Assembly (NCBI GenBank): GCA_963850915.1
Contig: CAWKND010000010.1
Location: 248,001-312,000 of the forward strand
DNA length: 64,000 nucleotides
DNA from: CAVTWH01 sp963850915
GTDB lineage: Bacteria; Actinomycetota; Actinomycetes; Mycobacteriales; Micromonosporaceae
Direction of reading: 5' to 3'
The translations under genes were made by a program, and so were the position numbers. Under the pieces are notes generated by a model. It had not been told where the DNA came from. It saw nothing but the letters and a program-made list of their open reading frames with translations, and did no database searches. Every line of letters begins with the position of its first letter. Within the stretch, counting starts at the first letter, position 1. This document shows positions 44,426 to 52,920 of the stretch, one piece after another.

Positions 44426-45521
44426 GCGCGCCCCTGCCATCTTCGCCGCCCCCGGCCGCGTCAACCTGATCGGCGAGCACACCGACTACTGCGAGGGCTT
44501 CGTACTGCCCTTCGCGCTACCCCAGCGCATGGTGGTCGAGGTACGCCCGGTGGACGCTCCACAGTGGACGGTGCGCTCGACCCAGTTCCCCAGCGAGGAG
44601 ACCTTCGGGCTGGACGCGCTCACGCCCAACGCGGTGAAGGGCTGGGCCGGGTACGTCGCCGCGATCGTCTGGGCGTTGCGGGACAAGGGATTCGTGGTAC
44701 CCGGTGCCGACTTCACGTTCAGCTCGGAGGTACCGGTCGGCGCCGGGCTCTCCTCGTCGGCCGCCATGGAGTGCGCGGTACTCACCGCACTGTGTGACCT
44801 GGGCGGGCTGGACCTGCCGGTGGACGAGCGCCCCCGACTGGCGCAGCGCGGCGAGAACGAATACGTCGGCGTACCGTGCGGCATCATGGACCAGGCCGCG
44901 TCCACCCTGTGCCGGGCCGGGCACGCGCTCTTCCTCGACTGCCGCAGCCTGGCCACCGAGCACATCCCGTTCGACATCGCGGGCGAGGGCCTGGCCATCC
45001 TGGTCATCGACTCACGGGCACCGCATAGGCACGTGGACGGCGAATATGCCGCCCGCCGGCGCTCCTGCGAGGAGGCGGCAGCGCTGCTGGGTATCCCGGC
45101 GCTGCGGGACGTCACCGACCTCGACGACGCGCTGTCCCGACTGCCGGACCCGGTGATGCAGCGGCGGGTACGCCACGTGTTCACCGAGAACCAGCGGGTA
45201 CTCGACACGGTGGAGCTGTTGCGGGCCGGCCGGTACGCCGAGATCGGGCCGCTGCTGACCGCCTCGCACGCCTCCATGCGCGACGACTACGAGATCACGG
45301 TGGCGGAGGTGGACACCGCGGTCGAGGCGGCCCTGGGCGCGGGGGCGTACGGCGCGCGGATGACCGGTGGCGGCTTCGGCGGCTGCGTACTCGCCCTGGT
45401 CGACACGGCGCGCTGCGAAGCCACCGCCACGGCGGTACGCAAAGCCTTTGCGGACAAGGGTTTCGGCGAGCCGAACACGTTCATCGCCACGCCCGGCCCG
45501 GGCGCCAGCCGGCTGTCCTGA
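44412..45521 (+). CDS. galK: Galactokinase
   Basis: Phosphorylates galactose at C1 using ATP. A 369-residue GHMP kinase: the galactose motif GRVNLIGEHTDYCEG at residues 14-28, the ATP loop VPVGAGLSSSAAMECAVL near residue 105, and TGGGFGGCVLAL near the C-terminus. The start is ATG 44412, inside the end of galE; the longer reading upstream is galE in another frame. Together with galT and galE it completes the Leloir pathway. Confidence 0.95.
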   Translation: MSTDERAPAIFAAPGRVNLIGEHTDYCEGFVLPFALPQRMVVEVRPVDAPQWTVRSTQFPSEETFGLDALTPNAVKGWAGYVAAIVWALRDKGFVVPGADFTFSSEVPVGAGLSSSAAMECAVLTALCDLGGLDLPVDERPRLAQRGENEYVGVPCGIMDQAASTLCRAGHALFLDCRSLATEHIPFDIAGEGLAILVIDSRAPHRHVDGEYAARRRSCEEAAALLGIPALRDVTDLDDALSRLPDPVMQRRVRHVFTENQRVLDTVELLRAGRYAEIGPLLTASHASMRDDYEITVAEVDTAVEAALGAGAYGARMTGGGFGGCVLALVDTARCEATATAVRKAFADKGFGEPNTFIATPGPGASRLS

Positions 45522-45579
45522 CCGGCGCCGCTGCCGCCGCCGAGGCTAGGCTGGCCGGAACGGACGAGCGGGAGGTCGG

Positions 45580-46422
45580 ATGAGCGGGCGGGCACTGATC
45601 CTCGGCGGCGGCGGGGTGACCGGGGTGGCCTGGTCGATCGGGCTGCTCACCGGGCTGGCCGAGGCGGACGTGGACGTGCGGTCGGCAGACCTGATCGTGG
45701 GTACCTCCGCCGGCTCCAGTGTGGCCGCGCAGCTCACCTCCGGCCGGCCACTCGACGAGCTGTACGCCGCGCAGTTGACCGCCAACAGCGCCGAGATCCC
45801 GGCCAACCTGTCCCGGCTGAGCCTGCTGCGCTGGGCCTGGGCGGCGGTGACCACCCGTTCGCCAGAGGCGTTCGGGGCCCGGCTGGGCCGGGCGGCACTG
45901 CGCGCGCAGACCATCTCCGAGGAGCAGCGCCGGGCAGCCATCGCCGCGCGCCTGCCGAGCACTGAATGGCCCGAGCGCCGGCTGCTGGTGACGGCGGTGG
46001 ACGCGGAGAGCGGCGAGTTCCGGACATTCGACCGGGACAGCGGGGTCAGCCTGCTCGACGCGGTCTGTGCCTCCTGCGCCGTACCCCTGGTGTGGCCACC
46101 GGTGACCATCGGCGGACGGCGGTACATCGACGGCGGGATCCGCTCCGCGGCCAACGCCGACCTTGCCGAGGGGTACCAGCAGGTGCTGATCGTGGCTCCG
46201 GTCAGCGCCGGCGGCGGACCGATCACCTCGCCCGGCAAGCAGGCCGAGCAGCTGCGCGCGCAGGGTGCGAGGGTAGAGCTGGTCAGCCCGGACGCCGCCG
46301 CGAAGCAGGCGATCGGCGGCAACTCCCTCGACCCGGCCGCCCGCCCACCGGCGGCCCGGGCCGGCCGCGCACAGGCCGCAGCCGAGGCGGAGCGGATCGC
46401 CGCGCTCTGGACGACCGCCTGA
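45580..46422 (+). CDS. Patatin-like phospholipase family protein
   Basis: A 280-residue serine hydrolase of the patatin fold with a Ser-Asp dyad. The oxyanion-hole glycines are LGGGGVTGVAW at residues 8-18, the nucleophile is in GTSAG near residue 46, and the Asp is in DGGIRS near residue 186. It probably cleaves acyl esters of lipids. It has no signal peptide. It begins 58 bases after galK and is convergent with the sugar-transferase gene, their stops being directly adjacent. Confidence 0.88.
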   Translation: MSGRALILGGGGVTGVAWSIGLLTGLAEADVDVRSADLIVGTSAGSSVAAQLTSGRPLDELYAAQLTANSAEIPANLSRLSLLRWAWAAVTTRSPEAFGARLGRAALRAQTISEEQRRAAIAARLPSTEWPERRLLVTAVDAESGEFRTFDRDSGVSLLDAVCASCAVPLVWPPVTIGGRRYIDGGIRSAANADLAEGYQQVLIVAPVSAGGGPITSPGKQAEQLRAQGARVELVSPDAAAKQAIGGNSLDPAARPPAARAGRAQAAAEAERIAALWTTA

Positions 46423-48252
46423 TCAGTACGCGCCGGAGCCGCGGCAGACCGCGACGATGGTACGCAGCATGATCACCAGGTCCAGCGAGAGCGACCAGTT
46501 CTCCACGTACCGCAGGTCCAGCCGGACCGTCTCCTCCCAGGACAGGTCGGCCCGGCCGGAGACCTGCCACAGGCCGGTGAGCCCTGGGCGTACAGCCAGC
46601 CGGCGGCGCATGTCGGAGGGGTAGACGGCGACCTCGGCGGGGAGCGGTGGCCGCGGGCCGACCAGCGACATCTGTCCGGACAGGACGTTGAACAGCTGCG
46701 GTAGCTCATCCAGCGAGAACCGGCGCAGCCAGCGGCCGGCCGGGGTGACCCGCGGGTCGTCGCGCATCTTGAACATCACGCCGTTGGAGTCGCTCTGCGC
46801 GTGCAGCTCGGCCAGCCGCTCCTCGGCATCGGTGTGCATGGTGCGGAACTTGTGCATCCGAAACTCGCGGCCGTGCTTGCCGACCCGCGTCTGGTGGAAG
46901 AAGACCGGGCCGGGCGAGCCGGAGCGTACCGCCAGTGCCAGCGCCGCGAGTACCGGCGACAGCAGTACCAGCAGCGCGAACGCACCTACCCGGTCCACGA
47001 TCGACTTCATCACCCGACCGCCACCGGCCAGCCTCGGGTGCTCGACGTGCAGCAGCGGCAGCCCGTCCACCGGCCGGATGGTGGTCCGCGCGCCGGCAAC
47101 GTCCATCAGCGAGCTGGCCACGATCAGGTCGATGTCGTCGCGCTCCAGCTTCCAGGCGAGCCGGCGCAGCGCGTCGCCGTCCAGCTCCGGGCAGGTCAGC
47201 ACGATCACCGTGTCGGCGTGTGCCGCCTCGACGGCGTACGACACCTGGTCGAGCGTGCCGTAGATGGGCAGCCCCACCTGGCCGTCGTGGCCGGCCGGCA
47301 GGCAGCAGCCGACGATGTTGAAGCCGTGGAACCGTTCCCGGCGCAGCTGCCGGGTGATCGAGACGATGGCCAGCTCGTGCCCGACCACGATCACCCGGCT
47401 CAGGCACTCGCCCCGTTGCCGGGCGTGGTGCAGGTGCTTGCGTACCGCGAAGCGCAGCAGCAGGCAGCCGAAGGTGGCCAGCGGCAAGGCCACGCCCACG
47501 TACCCGCGGGCCAGCCGGATGTCGGCGAGGTAGGACGCGCCGGCGGTCAGCGCCAGCAGAGCCATCCCGGCCCGGAGTACCCGCTCGTACTCGTCGGTAC
47601 CCACGAACAGCAGCCGCCGGTCGTACGCCCGACTCAGCGCCAGGGCCAGTACCAGCGCGAGTGGCAGTACCAGCGACAGCGCCAGGTACCCCCGGTTGTA
47701 CGCGGTCACCGCGTCGCCGAAGCGCAGCGCGAACGCCAGCCCGCCGGCCACCAGCCCGACCGAGACGTCGCCGAGCGACACCAGCCGCACGTACCGTGCC
47801 TCCCACGCCTGCCGGGCCGGGCCGAACGCGTGCCGGGCCCGTCCCCGGTTCACCGCGCGCCGGGCCGCCTCCCGCATGCCGGGGCCGGGCAGCTCCTCGG
47901 TGATCCGCCGCCGGGTCGGGCGGGGCGGCTGGTAGGTACCGGCCGGCGCCGGGCTGACCGGGGCCGAGTCCATCTCGAAGCGCTCGCCGAGCTGCTCGAT
48001 GGTGCCCAGGCCGGGCAGCGTGTCATCCTGCGAGCCGGGGAACTCGCCCAGCTCCCAGCGGCTCTTCTGCGGTGGGGGTACCCGCCGGGTCTTGCCGCGA
48101 CCGGGCCGGCTCTCCTCGGGCAGATCGAGCGTCGGGCCGGTGAGTCCGGTCGAGCCGGTACCCGCGTCGGCAGCCGGACGCATGCCCGGAGTCTCCTGGA
48201 GCCCGTGCTCCAGGAACCAGAAGTGGTTCGTTTCGTCGGGTAGCGCCGCCAC
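46423..48252 (-). CDS. Polyprenyl-phosphate sugar-1-phosphate transferase (exopolysaccharide initiating enzyme)
   Basis: A 609-residue membrane enzyme that loads the first sugar phosphate on undecaprenyl phosphate to start a surface polysaccharide. Residues 1-140 are hydrophilic and unusually long. Four or five helices follow at about 150-260, a nucleotide-binding-like CoA_binding_3 domain (VIVVGHELAIVSITRQL) at 270-400, and the catalytic sugar-transferase domain from about 414: a membrane helix, KFRTMHTDAEERL, DELPQLFNVLSGQMSLVGPRP and RPGLTGLWQVSGR. The GTG start at 48252 has GAGGGG upstream. No glycosyltransferases are next to it. Confidence 0.92.
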   Translation of the reverse strand: MAALPDETNHFWFLEHGLQETPGMRPAADAGTGSTGLTGPTLDLPEESRPGRGKTRRVPPPQKSRWELGEFPGSQDDTLPGLGTIEQLGERFEMDSAPVSPAPAGTYQPPRPTRRRITEELPGPGMREAARRAVNRGRARHAFGPARQAWEARYVRLVSLGDVSVGLVAGGLAFALRFGDAVTAYNRGYLALSLVLPLALVLALALSRAYDRRLLFVGTDEYERVLRAGMALLALTAGASYLADIRLARGYVGVALPLATFGCLLLRFAVRKHLHHARQRGECLSRVIVVGHELAIVSITRQLRRERFHGFNIVGCCLPAGHDGQVGLPIYGTLDQVSYAVEAAHADTVIVLTCPELDGDALRRLAWKLERDDIDLIVASSLMDVAGARTTIRPVDGLPLLHVEHPRLAGGGRVMKSIVDRVGAFALLVLLSPVLAALALAVRSGSPGPVFFHQTRVGKHGREFRMHKFRTMHTDAEERLAELHAQSDSNGVMFKMRDDPRVTPAGRWLRRFSLDELPQLFNVLSGQMSLVGPRPPLPAEVAVYPSDMRRRLAVRPGLTGLWQVSGRADLSWEETVRLDLRYVENWSLSLDLVIMLRTIVAVCRGSGAY

Positions 48253-48425
48253 CGTGGTCCCCTCGCCTAGCGAGTCGGTGACGGCCGCCGTTCCGTCGCC
48301 CGCTCTGTCGGGGACAACGCGCGAATCAGAAGGATGTGACGCCCAGATGAGCTGAATTCGTACTTATCCGGACGGATGAGGCCGGGTCCACCGGACGGCG
48401 CGCGCCGCCAGCCGGGTGGCGGCGG

Positions 48426-49013
48426 CTACGGGAGGGTCGGGTGGTACGCGTTCTGCGTCCACTCCAGACCCTTGGTGATCAGTGCCTCGGTGGCGTCGGC
48501 CGCGCGGTCGAGCAGGAAGTCCAGCTCCTTGCGCTCGGTCGCGGAGAAGTTCGACAGTACGTAGTCGGCCGGGTCCTGCCGTCCGGGCGGCCGCCCGATA
48601 CCCACCCGTACCCGCAGATAGTCCTTGCTCCCCAACGACTTCGACATCGAACGCAGGCCGTTGTGCCCGCCCTCGCCGCCGCCCAACTTCAGCCGCACCT
48701 GGCCGTACGGGATGTCCAGCTCATCGTGCACGGCGATGACCTGACCCAGCGGGATCTTGTAGAACTGGCAGAGCGAGGCGACCGGCCCACCCGACAGGTT
48801 CATGTACGTCAGCGGCTTGAGCAGTACCAGCTTCGGCCCGCCCGGGGACAGGAAGCCCTCGGCCACTTCGGCGCTGGCCTTGCGGGCCCGGCCGAAGCGC
48901 GCACGCAGCCGGCCGGCGAGCAGGTCGGCGACCATGAAGCCGACGTTGTGCCGGTTGCCCGCGTACTCCGGCCCCGGGTTGCCCAGCCCGGCCACCAGCC
49001 ACGGCTCGCTCAT
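48426..49013 (-). CDS. pth: Peptidyl-tRNA hydrolase
   Basis: Releases tRNA from prematurely dropped peptidyl-tRNA. A 195-residue protein of normal length with the signatures GLGNPGPEYAGNRHNVGF (catalytic His near residue 23) and HDELDIPYGQVRLKLGG, then GHNGLRS. It lies downstream of rplY on the same strand, the usual actinobacterial order, with a hairpin between them. Confidence 0.95.
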   Translation of the reverse strand: MSEPWLVAGLGNPGPEYAGNRHNVGFMVADLLAGRLRARFGRARKASAEVAEGFLSPGGPKLVLLKPLTYMNLSGGPVASLCQFYKIPLGQVIAVHDELDIPYGQVRLKLGGGEGGHNGLRSMSKSLGSKDYLRVRVGIGRPPGRQDPADYVLSNFSATERKELDFLLDRAADATEALITKGLEWTQNAYHPTLP

Positions 49014-49041
49014 CTGACTCCTGTGGGACTGTGGGACGAAA

Positions 49042-49070
49042 GAGGGGGTACGCGCAGCGCGTACCCCCTC
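49042..49070 (-). terminator. Rho-independent terminator of rplY
   Basis: A perfect 13-bp stem (49042-49054 with 49058-49070) with a three-base loop, 15 bases after the rplY stop, followed on the minus strand by TTTCGTCCC. Pth translation downstream would then depend on read-through or its own promoter. Confidence 0.8.
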
Positions 49071-49084
49071 CCGTCAGTCGAAAC

Positions 49085-49714
49085 TCAGGCGGCTGCGGCC
49101 TCGGCGTCGCTCTCCTCGCCAGCCTCGGCGACCTCGGCGGTCTCCTCGGTGGCCTCGAGGTCGGCGGCGCTCGGCGCGTTGGTGATCACGACGAGTACCG
49201 TCTCCGGGTCGGAGGCGAGTTCGGCGCCCTCGGGCAGCTGGACATCGGCGGCGGTCACGTGCTGGCCGGCCTCCAGGCCTTCGATCGAGGCCTCCAGGTT
49301 GTCCGGCAGGTTCAGCGCGTCGGCGGTGATCGAGAGCTTGACGACCTCGGTCATCACCAGGGTGTCGCGGGCGGCCTGACCGACCACGACCACCGGTACG
49401 TCGATGGTGACCCGCTCGCCGCGCTTGACGATCAACAGGTCCACGTGCTCGAACGTGTCCTTGATCGGGTCGCGCTGGATCGCCTTGGGCAGCGCCAGGT
49501 GCGTGCTGCCGTCGGAGATGGCGATGTCGAGTACCTGGGTCAGCCCGCCGTGCCGGATGGCGGCGGCGAACTCCCGGGCGGGCAGCGAGATGTGGGTGGG
49601 GGCTTCGCCGTGCCCGTACAGGACGGCGGGTACCTGGCCGGCCCGGCGGGTACGGCGGGCACCACCCTTGCCGAACTCGGTACGCGGCTCGGCACTGATA
49701 CGGACCTCGGACAC
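49085..49714 (-). CDS. rplY: 50S ribosomal protein L25 / general stress protein Ctc
   Basis: Binds 5S rRNA in the large subunit. The 209-residue protein is the long Ctc form: an N-terminal L25 domain (RTEFGKGGARRTRRAGQVPAVLYGHG), a TL5-type C-terminal beta domain and an acidic Ala/Glu tail. I start at GTG 49714 (GAAGGG upstream); the in-frame codons to 49765 are not conserved-looking. It is followed by pth, and preceded after 525 bases by prs. Confidence 0.93.
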   Translation of the reverse strand: MSEVRISAEPRTEFGKGGARRTRRAGQVPAVLYGHGEAPTHISLPAREFAAAIRHGGLTQVLDIAISDGSTHLALPKAIQRDPIKDTFEHVDLLIVKRGERVTIDVPVVVVGQAARDTLVMTEVVKLSITADALNLPDNLEASIEGLEAGQHVTAADVQLPEGAELASDPETVLVVITNAPSAADLEATEETAEVAEAGEESDAEAAAA

Positions 49715-49977
49715 GGGGAAACACCCTTCGTTTAGCTGCTGTGCTGCTCTACCTGCGTTGACCAATGTCGCGGTGCCGGGCGGGGCGCGAGCGGGCGCGC
49801 GGACACGGGGCCCGGAGCACCGCGTCGATCACGGCACCGAGACGACCCAAGTACCTGGCCGGCTGGCGCCCTCGCCGTGGCAACCGCACTAGCCTACCCG
49901 AGCCGCCCCGGTACCCCCGCAGCGGGTGCCCACCGTCACCCGGCCGCCGCCGGCTCAGCCGCCTGGCGCACGTCCCA

Positions 49978-50232
49978 GCCGGGCCGCCGTGGACACCCTC
50001 TCAGCCGAGGCCGCCGTGGACGCTCTCAGCCGGGCCGCTGTGGACGCCCTCCCAGCCGCGGACCCGCCGTGGACGCCCTCTCGGCCGAGGCCGCCGCGGA
50101 CGCTCTCAGCCGACGTCGCCGTGGACACGCTCTCGGTCGAGGCCGCCGTGGGGCGGGTCAAAAGCGGCGTGCTCAGCCGAGGCCCGCCCGGGGGCGGGTT
50201 GAAAGCGGCGGGCTCAGCCGAGGCCGAGGAGC
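49978..50232. repeat. Degenerate tandem repeat between prs and rplY
   Basis: About seven imperfect units with a 24-30 base period and a core like GCCGTGGACGCTCTCAGCCGAG (shared words CCGTGGAC and CTCAGCCGAGG) fill 49978-50150. Two copies of a 41-base period unit (50154-50184 and 50195-50225, sharing AAAGCGGCG and GCTCAGCCGAGGC) follow. The stretch starts about 260 bases upstream of rplY and runs to within eight bases of the prs stop. Open frames here are low-complexity by-products. The rest of the 525-base gap (49715-49977) should hold the rplY promoter, but I see no clear one. Confidence 0.8.
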
Positions 50233-50239
50233 GGCGATC

Positions 50240-51223
50240 TCAGCTGAGGCCGCCGAAGAGGGTGGTGACCGAGCCGTCGTCGAAGACCTCGCGGATGGCC
50301 CGGGCCAGCAGTGGCGCGATGGAGAGCACAGTGATCTTGTCGATCCGCTTCTCCGGCTCCAGCGGCAGCGTGTTGGTGACCACGACCTCGCTGATCCGGC
50401 TGTTCTTCAGCCGCTCGGTCGCCGGGTCGGAGAGGACCGCGTGGGTGGAGGCGACGATCACATCCGCGGCGCCGGTGTCGAAGAGGATGTCGGCGGCCTT
50501 GCAGATGGTGCCGCCCGTGTCGATCATGTCGTCGACGATCAGGCAGACCCGCCCCTCAACCTCCCCGACCACCCGGTTGGCCACCACCTGATTGGGCTTC
50601 TGCGGATCGCGGGTCTTGTGGATGAAGGCGAGCGGGCAGCCGCCCAGCCGGTCGGTCCACCGCTCGGCGACGCGTACCCGGCCCGAGTCCGGGGCCACCA
50701 CGGTCATCGGCCGGCCGCGGTAGCGCTGCTGGATGTGCTCGGCCAGGATGTCCATCGCGAACAGGTGATCCACCGGGCCGTCGAAGAAGCCCTGCACCTG
50801 AGCGGTGTGCAGGTCGACGGTGAGGATCCGGTTGGCACCGGCGGTCTTGTACAGGTCGGCCATCAACCGGGCCGAGATCGGCTCCCGGCCCCGGTGCTTC
50901 TTGTCCTGGCGGGCGTACGGGTAGAACGGGACGACGACGGTGATCCGCTTGGCCGAACCGCGCTTGAGCGCGTCGACCATGATCAGCGACTCCATCATCC
51001 ACTTGTTCACGCCGTGGGACATCGACTGCACCACAAAGGCGTCGCAGCCGCGTACCGACTCCTTGTACCGCACGAAGATCTCGCCGTTGGCGAAGTCGTA
51101 CGAGTCGGTCGGGGTGGGGGCCACCCCGAGTACCTCGCCGATCTCGTCGGCCAGCTCCGGGAACGCACGCCCGGAGAAGAGCATCAGCGTCTTGCTGTTC
51201 TCGACCTTGATGCTGTTGCCCAT
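50240..51223 (-). CDS. prs: Ribose-phosphate pyrophosphokinase
   Basis: Makes PRPP from ribose 5-phosphate and ATP, feeding nucleotide, His and Trp synthesis and the upp reaction. The 327-residue protein has FSGRAFPELADEI near the start, the ATP-site ARQDKKHRGREPISARL segment near residue 105, and the ribose-5-phosphate loop VDDMIDTGGTI near residue 228. The start is ATG 51223; longer in-frame readings are not conserved-looking. It follows glmU after 37 bases on the same strand, a common actinobacterial pair. Confidence 0.95.
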   Translation of the reverse strand: MGNSIKVENSKTLMLFSGRAFPELADEIGEVLGVAPTPTDSYDFANGEIFVRYKESVRGCDAFVVQSMSHGVNKWMMESLIMVDALKRGSAKRITVVVPFYPYARQDKKHRGREPISARLMADLYKTAGANRILTVDLHTAQVQGFFDGPVDHLFAMDILAEHIQQRYRGRPMTVVAPDSGRVRVAERWTDRLGGCPLAFIHKTRDPQKPNQVVANRVVGEVEGRVCLIVDDMIDTGGTICKAADILFDTGAADVIVASTHAVLSDPATERLKNSRISEVVVTNTLPLEPEKRIDKITVLSIAPLLARAIREVFDDGSVTTLFGGLS

Positions 51224-51260
51224 CGGCGCCGCACTCCCCTGATCGTTCCGCCCAACCAGC

Positions 51261-52715
51261 CTAGTCAGCGCTGTTGTCGGCCGCCGTGGCAGGTCGGTAG
51301 TTGTGCTCGCGGGCACTCGCGGCGGCCTGTGCGGCGGCCGTACCCGCGCGGTTGGCCTCCACCCAGCCCTCGACGATCCGCTGCGGCGCGTGCGAGTAGG
51401 ACAGGGCACCCGGGGGTACGTCCCGGCGGACCACCGTGCCCGCCCCCGTGTATGCCCCGTCGCCGACCTCGACCGGTGCCACGAACATGTTGTCCGAGCC
51501 GGTACGGGCGTGGCTGCCGATGACCGTGCGGTGCTTGGCCACCCCGTCGTAGTTGACGAACACCGACGCTGCACCGATGTTGGTCTGCTCGCCGATGGTC
51601 GCGTCGCCGACATAGGACAGGTGCGGGACCTTGCTGCCGGCGCCGATCTCGGAGTTCTTCGTCTCCACGAAGGTACCGATCTTGCCCCGCTCGCCGAGGA
51701 CCGTGCCCGGCCGCAGGTAGGCGAAGGGTCCGACGCTGGCGCCGGCTTCGATCCGGGACTTCGACCCGTGGGTACGCACCACGCTCGCCCCGGCGCCCAC
51801 GCTCACGTCGCTGAGAGTGCTGTCCGGTCCGACCGTGGCGCCCTCGGCAACCGTGGTCGCCCCGCGCAGCTGCACGTTGGGCTCCAGCACCACGTCCGGG
51901 GCGAGCGTCACCGTCACGTCGACCCAGGTGGTGGCCGGGTCGAGCATGGTCACCCCGGCGCGCATCCAGTCCCCGTTGATCCGGTCCCGCAGCAGTCCGC
52001 GCAGCTGCGCCAGCTGTGCCCGGTCGTTGGCGCCGAGCGCCTCGGAGGGGTCCGGGGCCAGTACGGTCGCCACCGCGTGCCCGGCACCCAGCAGCAGCTC
52101 GAAGACGTCGGTGAGGTACTCCTCGCCCTGCGAGTTGCCGGTGGACAGCTTGCCCAGCGCGTCGCGGAGCGCGGCTGCCTGGAAGGCGTACGCCCCCGCG
52201 TTGATCTCGGTGACCAGGCGTTGCTCAGGGGTGGCGTCGCGCTCCTCCACGATGGCCGCGAAGTCACCGTCGTCGTTGCGCACGATGCGGCCCAGCCCGA
52301 ACGGGTCGTCGACCTCGGCGGTGAGCAGCGTGGCACTGGCGCCGCTGCGGGCCCGCAGGTCGACCAGGCGCCCCAGTGTCTCGGCGGTGACCAGTGGCAG
52401 GTCGCCGTTGAGTACGACGATGTCGCCGTCCGCCTCGGGTACCGCCGCGAGCGCCACCCGTACCGCGTGGCCGGTACCGTTCTGCTCCGCCTGCAGTACC
52501 GGGATCGCCGCCGGCGCGATCTGCGACAGGTGCTCGCGTACCGCGTCGGCACCCCGCCCGACGACCACTACCGTGCGCTCGGCGCCCAGCGCCTCAGCGG
52601 CTGCCAGCACGTGGCCGAGCAGGCTCCGACCGAGCAGCGGGTGCAGTACCTTCGGCACCGCCGACTTCATCCGCTTGCCCTCGCCCGCCGCGAGTACGAC
52701 CACGGTCCGGCTCAT
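51261..52715 (-). CDS. glmU: Bifunctional UDP-N-acetylglucosamine pyrophosphorylase / glucosamine-1-phosphate acetyltransferase
   Basis: Makes UDP-GlcNAc for peptidoglycan in two steps. The 484-residue protein has the uridylyltransferase N-terminal half (VVLAAGEGKRMKSAVPKVLH) and a left-handed beta-helix acetyltransferase half (GPFAYLRPGTVLGERGKIGTFVETKNSEIG; NIGAASVFVNYDGVAKHRT). The C-terminal 30 residues are an Ala-rich tail. It leads the glmU-prs row; the tRNA-Gln gene is 120 bases upstream on the same strand. Confidence 0.95.
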   Translation of the reverse strand: MSRTVVVLAAGEGKRMKSAVPKVLHPLLGRSLLGHVLAAAEALGAERTVVVVGRGADAVREHLSQIAPAAIPVLQAEQNGTGHAVRVALAAVPEADGDIVVLNGDLPLVTAETLGRLVDLRARSGASATLLTAEVDDPFGLGRIVRNDDGDFAAIVEERDATPEQRLVTEINAGAYAFQAAALRDALGKLSTGNSQGEEYLTDVFELLLGAGHAVATVLAPDPSEALGANDRAQLAQLRGLLRDRINGDWMRAGVTMLDPATTWVDVTVTLAPDVVLEPNVQLRGATTVAEGATVGPDSTLSDVSVGAGASVVRTHGSKSRIEAGASVGPFAYLRPGTVLGERGKIGTFVETKNSEIGAGSKVPHLSYVGDATIGEQTNIGAASVFVNYDGVAKHRTVIGSHARTGSDNMFVAPVEVGDGAYTGAGTVVRRDVPPGALSYSHAPQRIVEGWVEANRAGTAAAQAAASAREHNYRPATAADNSAD

Positions 52716-52835
52716 CGCTGGCTCCCCTCAGTGGACTCCGGTCATGCTATCCGCGCCCCTGATCGGGCCAGCGGGCGTCCGCCACATCAGGAGCGGCACG
52801 GGGAACTTGAGGGCGAAACGGACTTTAGGGGACAG

Positions 52836-52907
52836 CTCGGCCGCCAGGACTCGAACCTGGAAATCACCCTCCAAAGGGGCGAGTGTTGCCAATTACACCA
52901 CGGCCGA
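52836..52907 (-). tRNA. tRNA-Gln (UUG)
   Basis: A 72-nt cloverleaf: seven-pair acceptor stem TCGGCCG/CGGCCGA with discriminator G, D-arm GGTGTAATTGGCAACAC (a tRNA-Gln hallmark), anticodon stem CGCCC/GGGTG with loop CTTTGGA giving anticodon TTG, and T-arm CCAGGTTCGAGTCCTGG. CCA is not encoded. It reads CAA codons. Confidence 0.93.
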
Positions 52908-52920
52908 TCGTCGCGCACGG

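Noticed and set aside
46801..48243. A 480-codon plus-strand frame opposite the sugar transferase
   Set aside because: Gln/Arg-rich shadow. The minus strand holds every sugar-transferase motif in one uninterrupted frame.
49978..50232. CRISPR array
   Set aside because: Units vary in length and sequence, run directly into each other and have no constant repeat with unique spacers; no cas genes are near.
49877..50240. Low-complexity frames on both strands in the prs-rplY gap
   Set aside because: They are by-products of the tandem repeat, with no start signal and no domain-like sequence.
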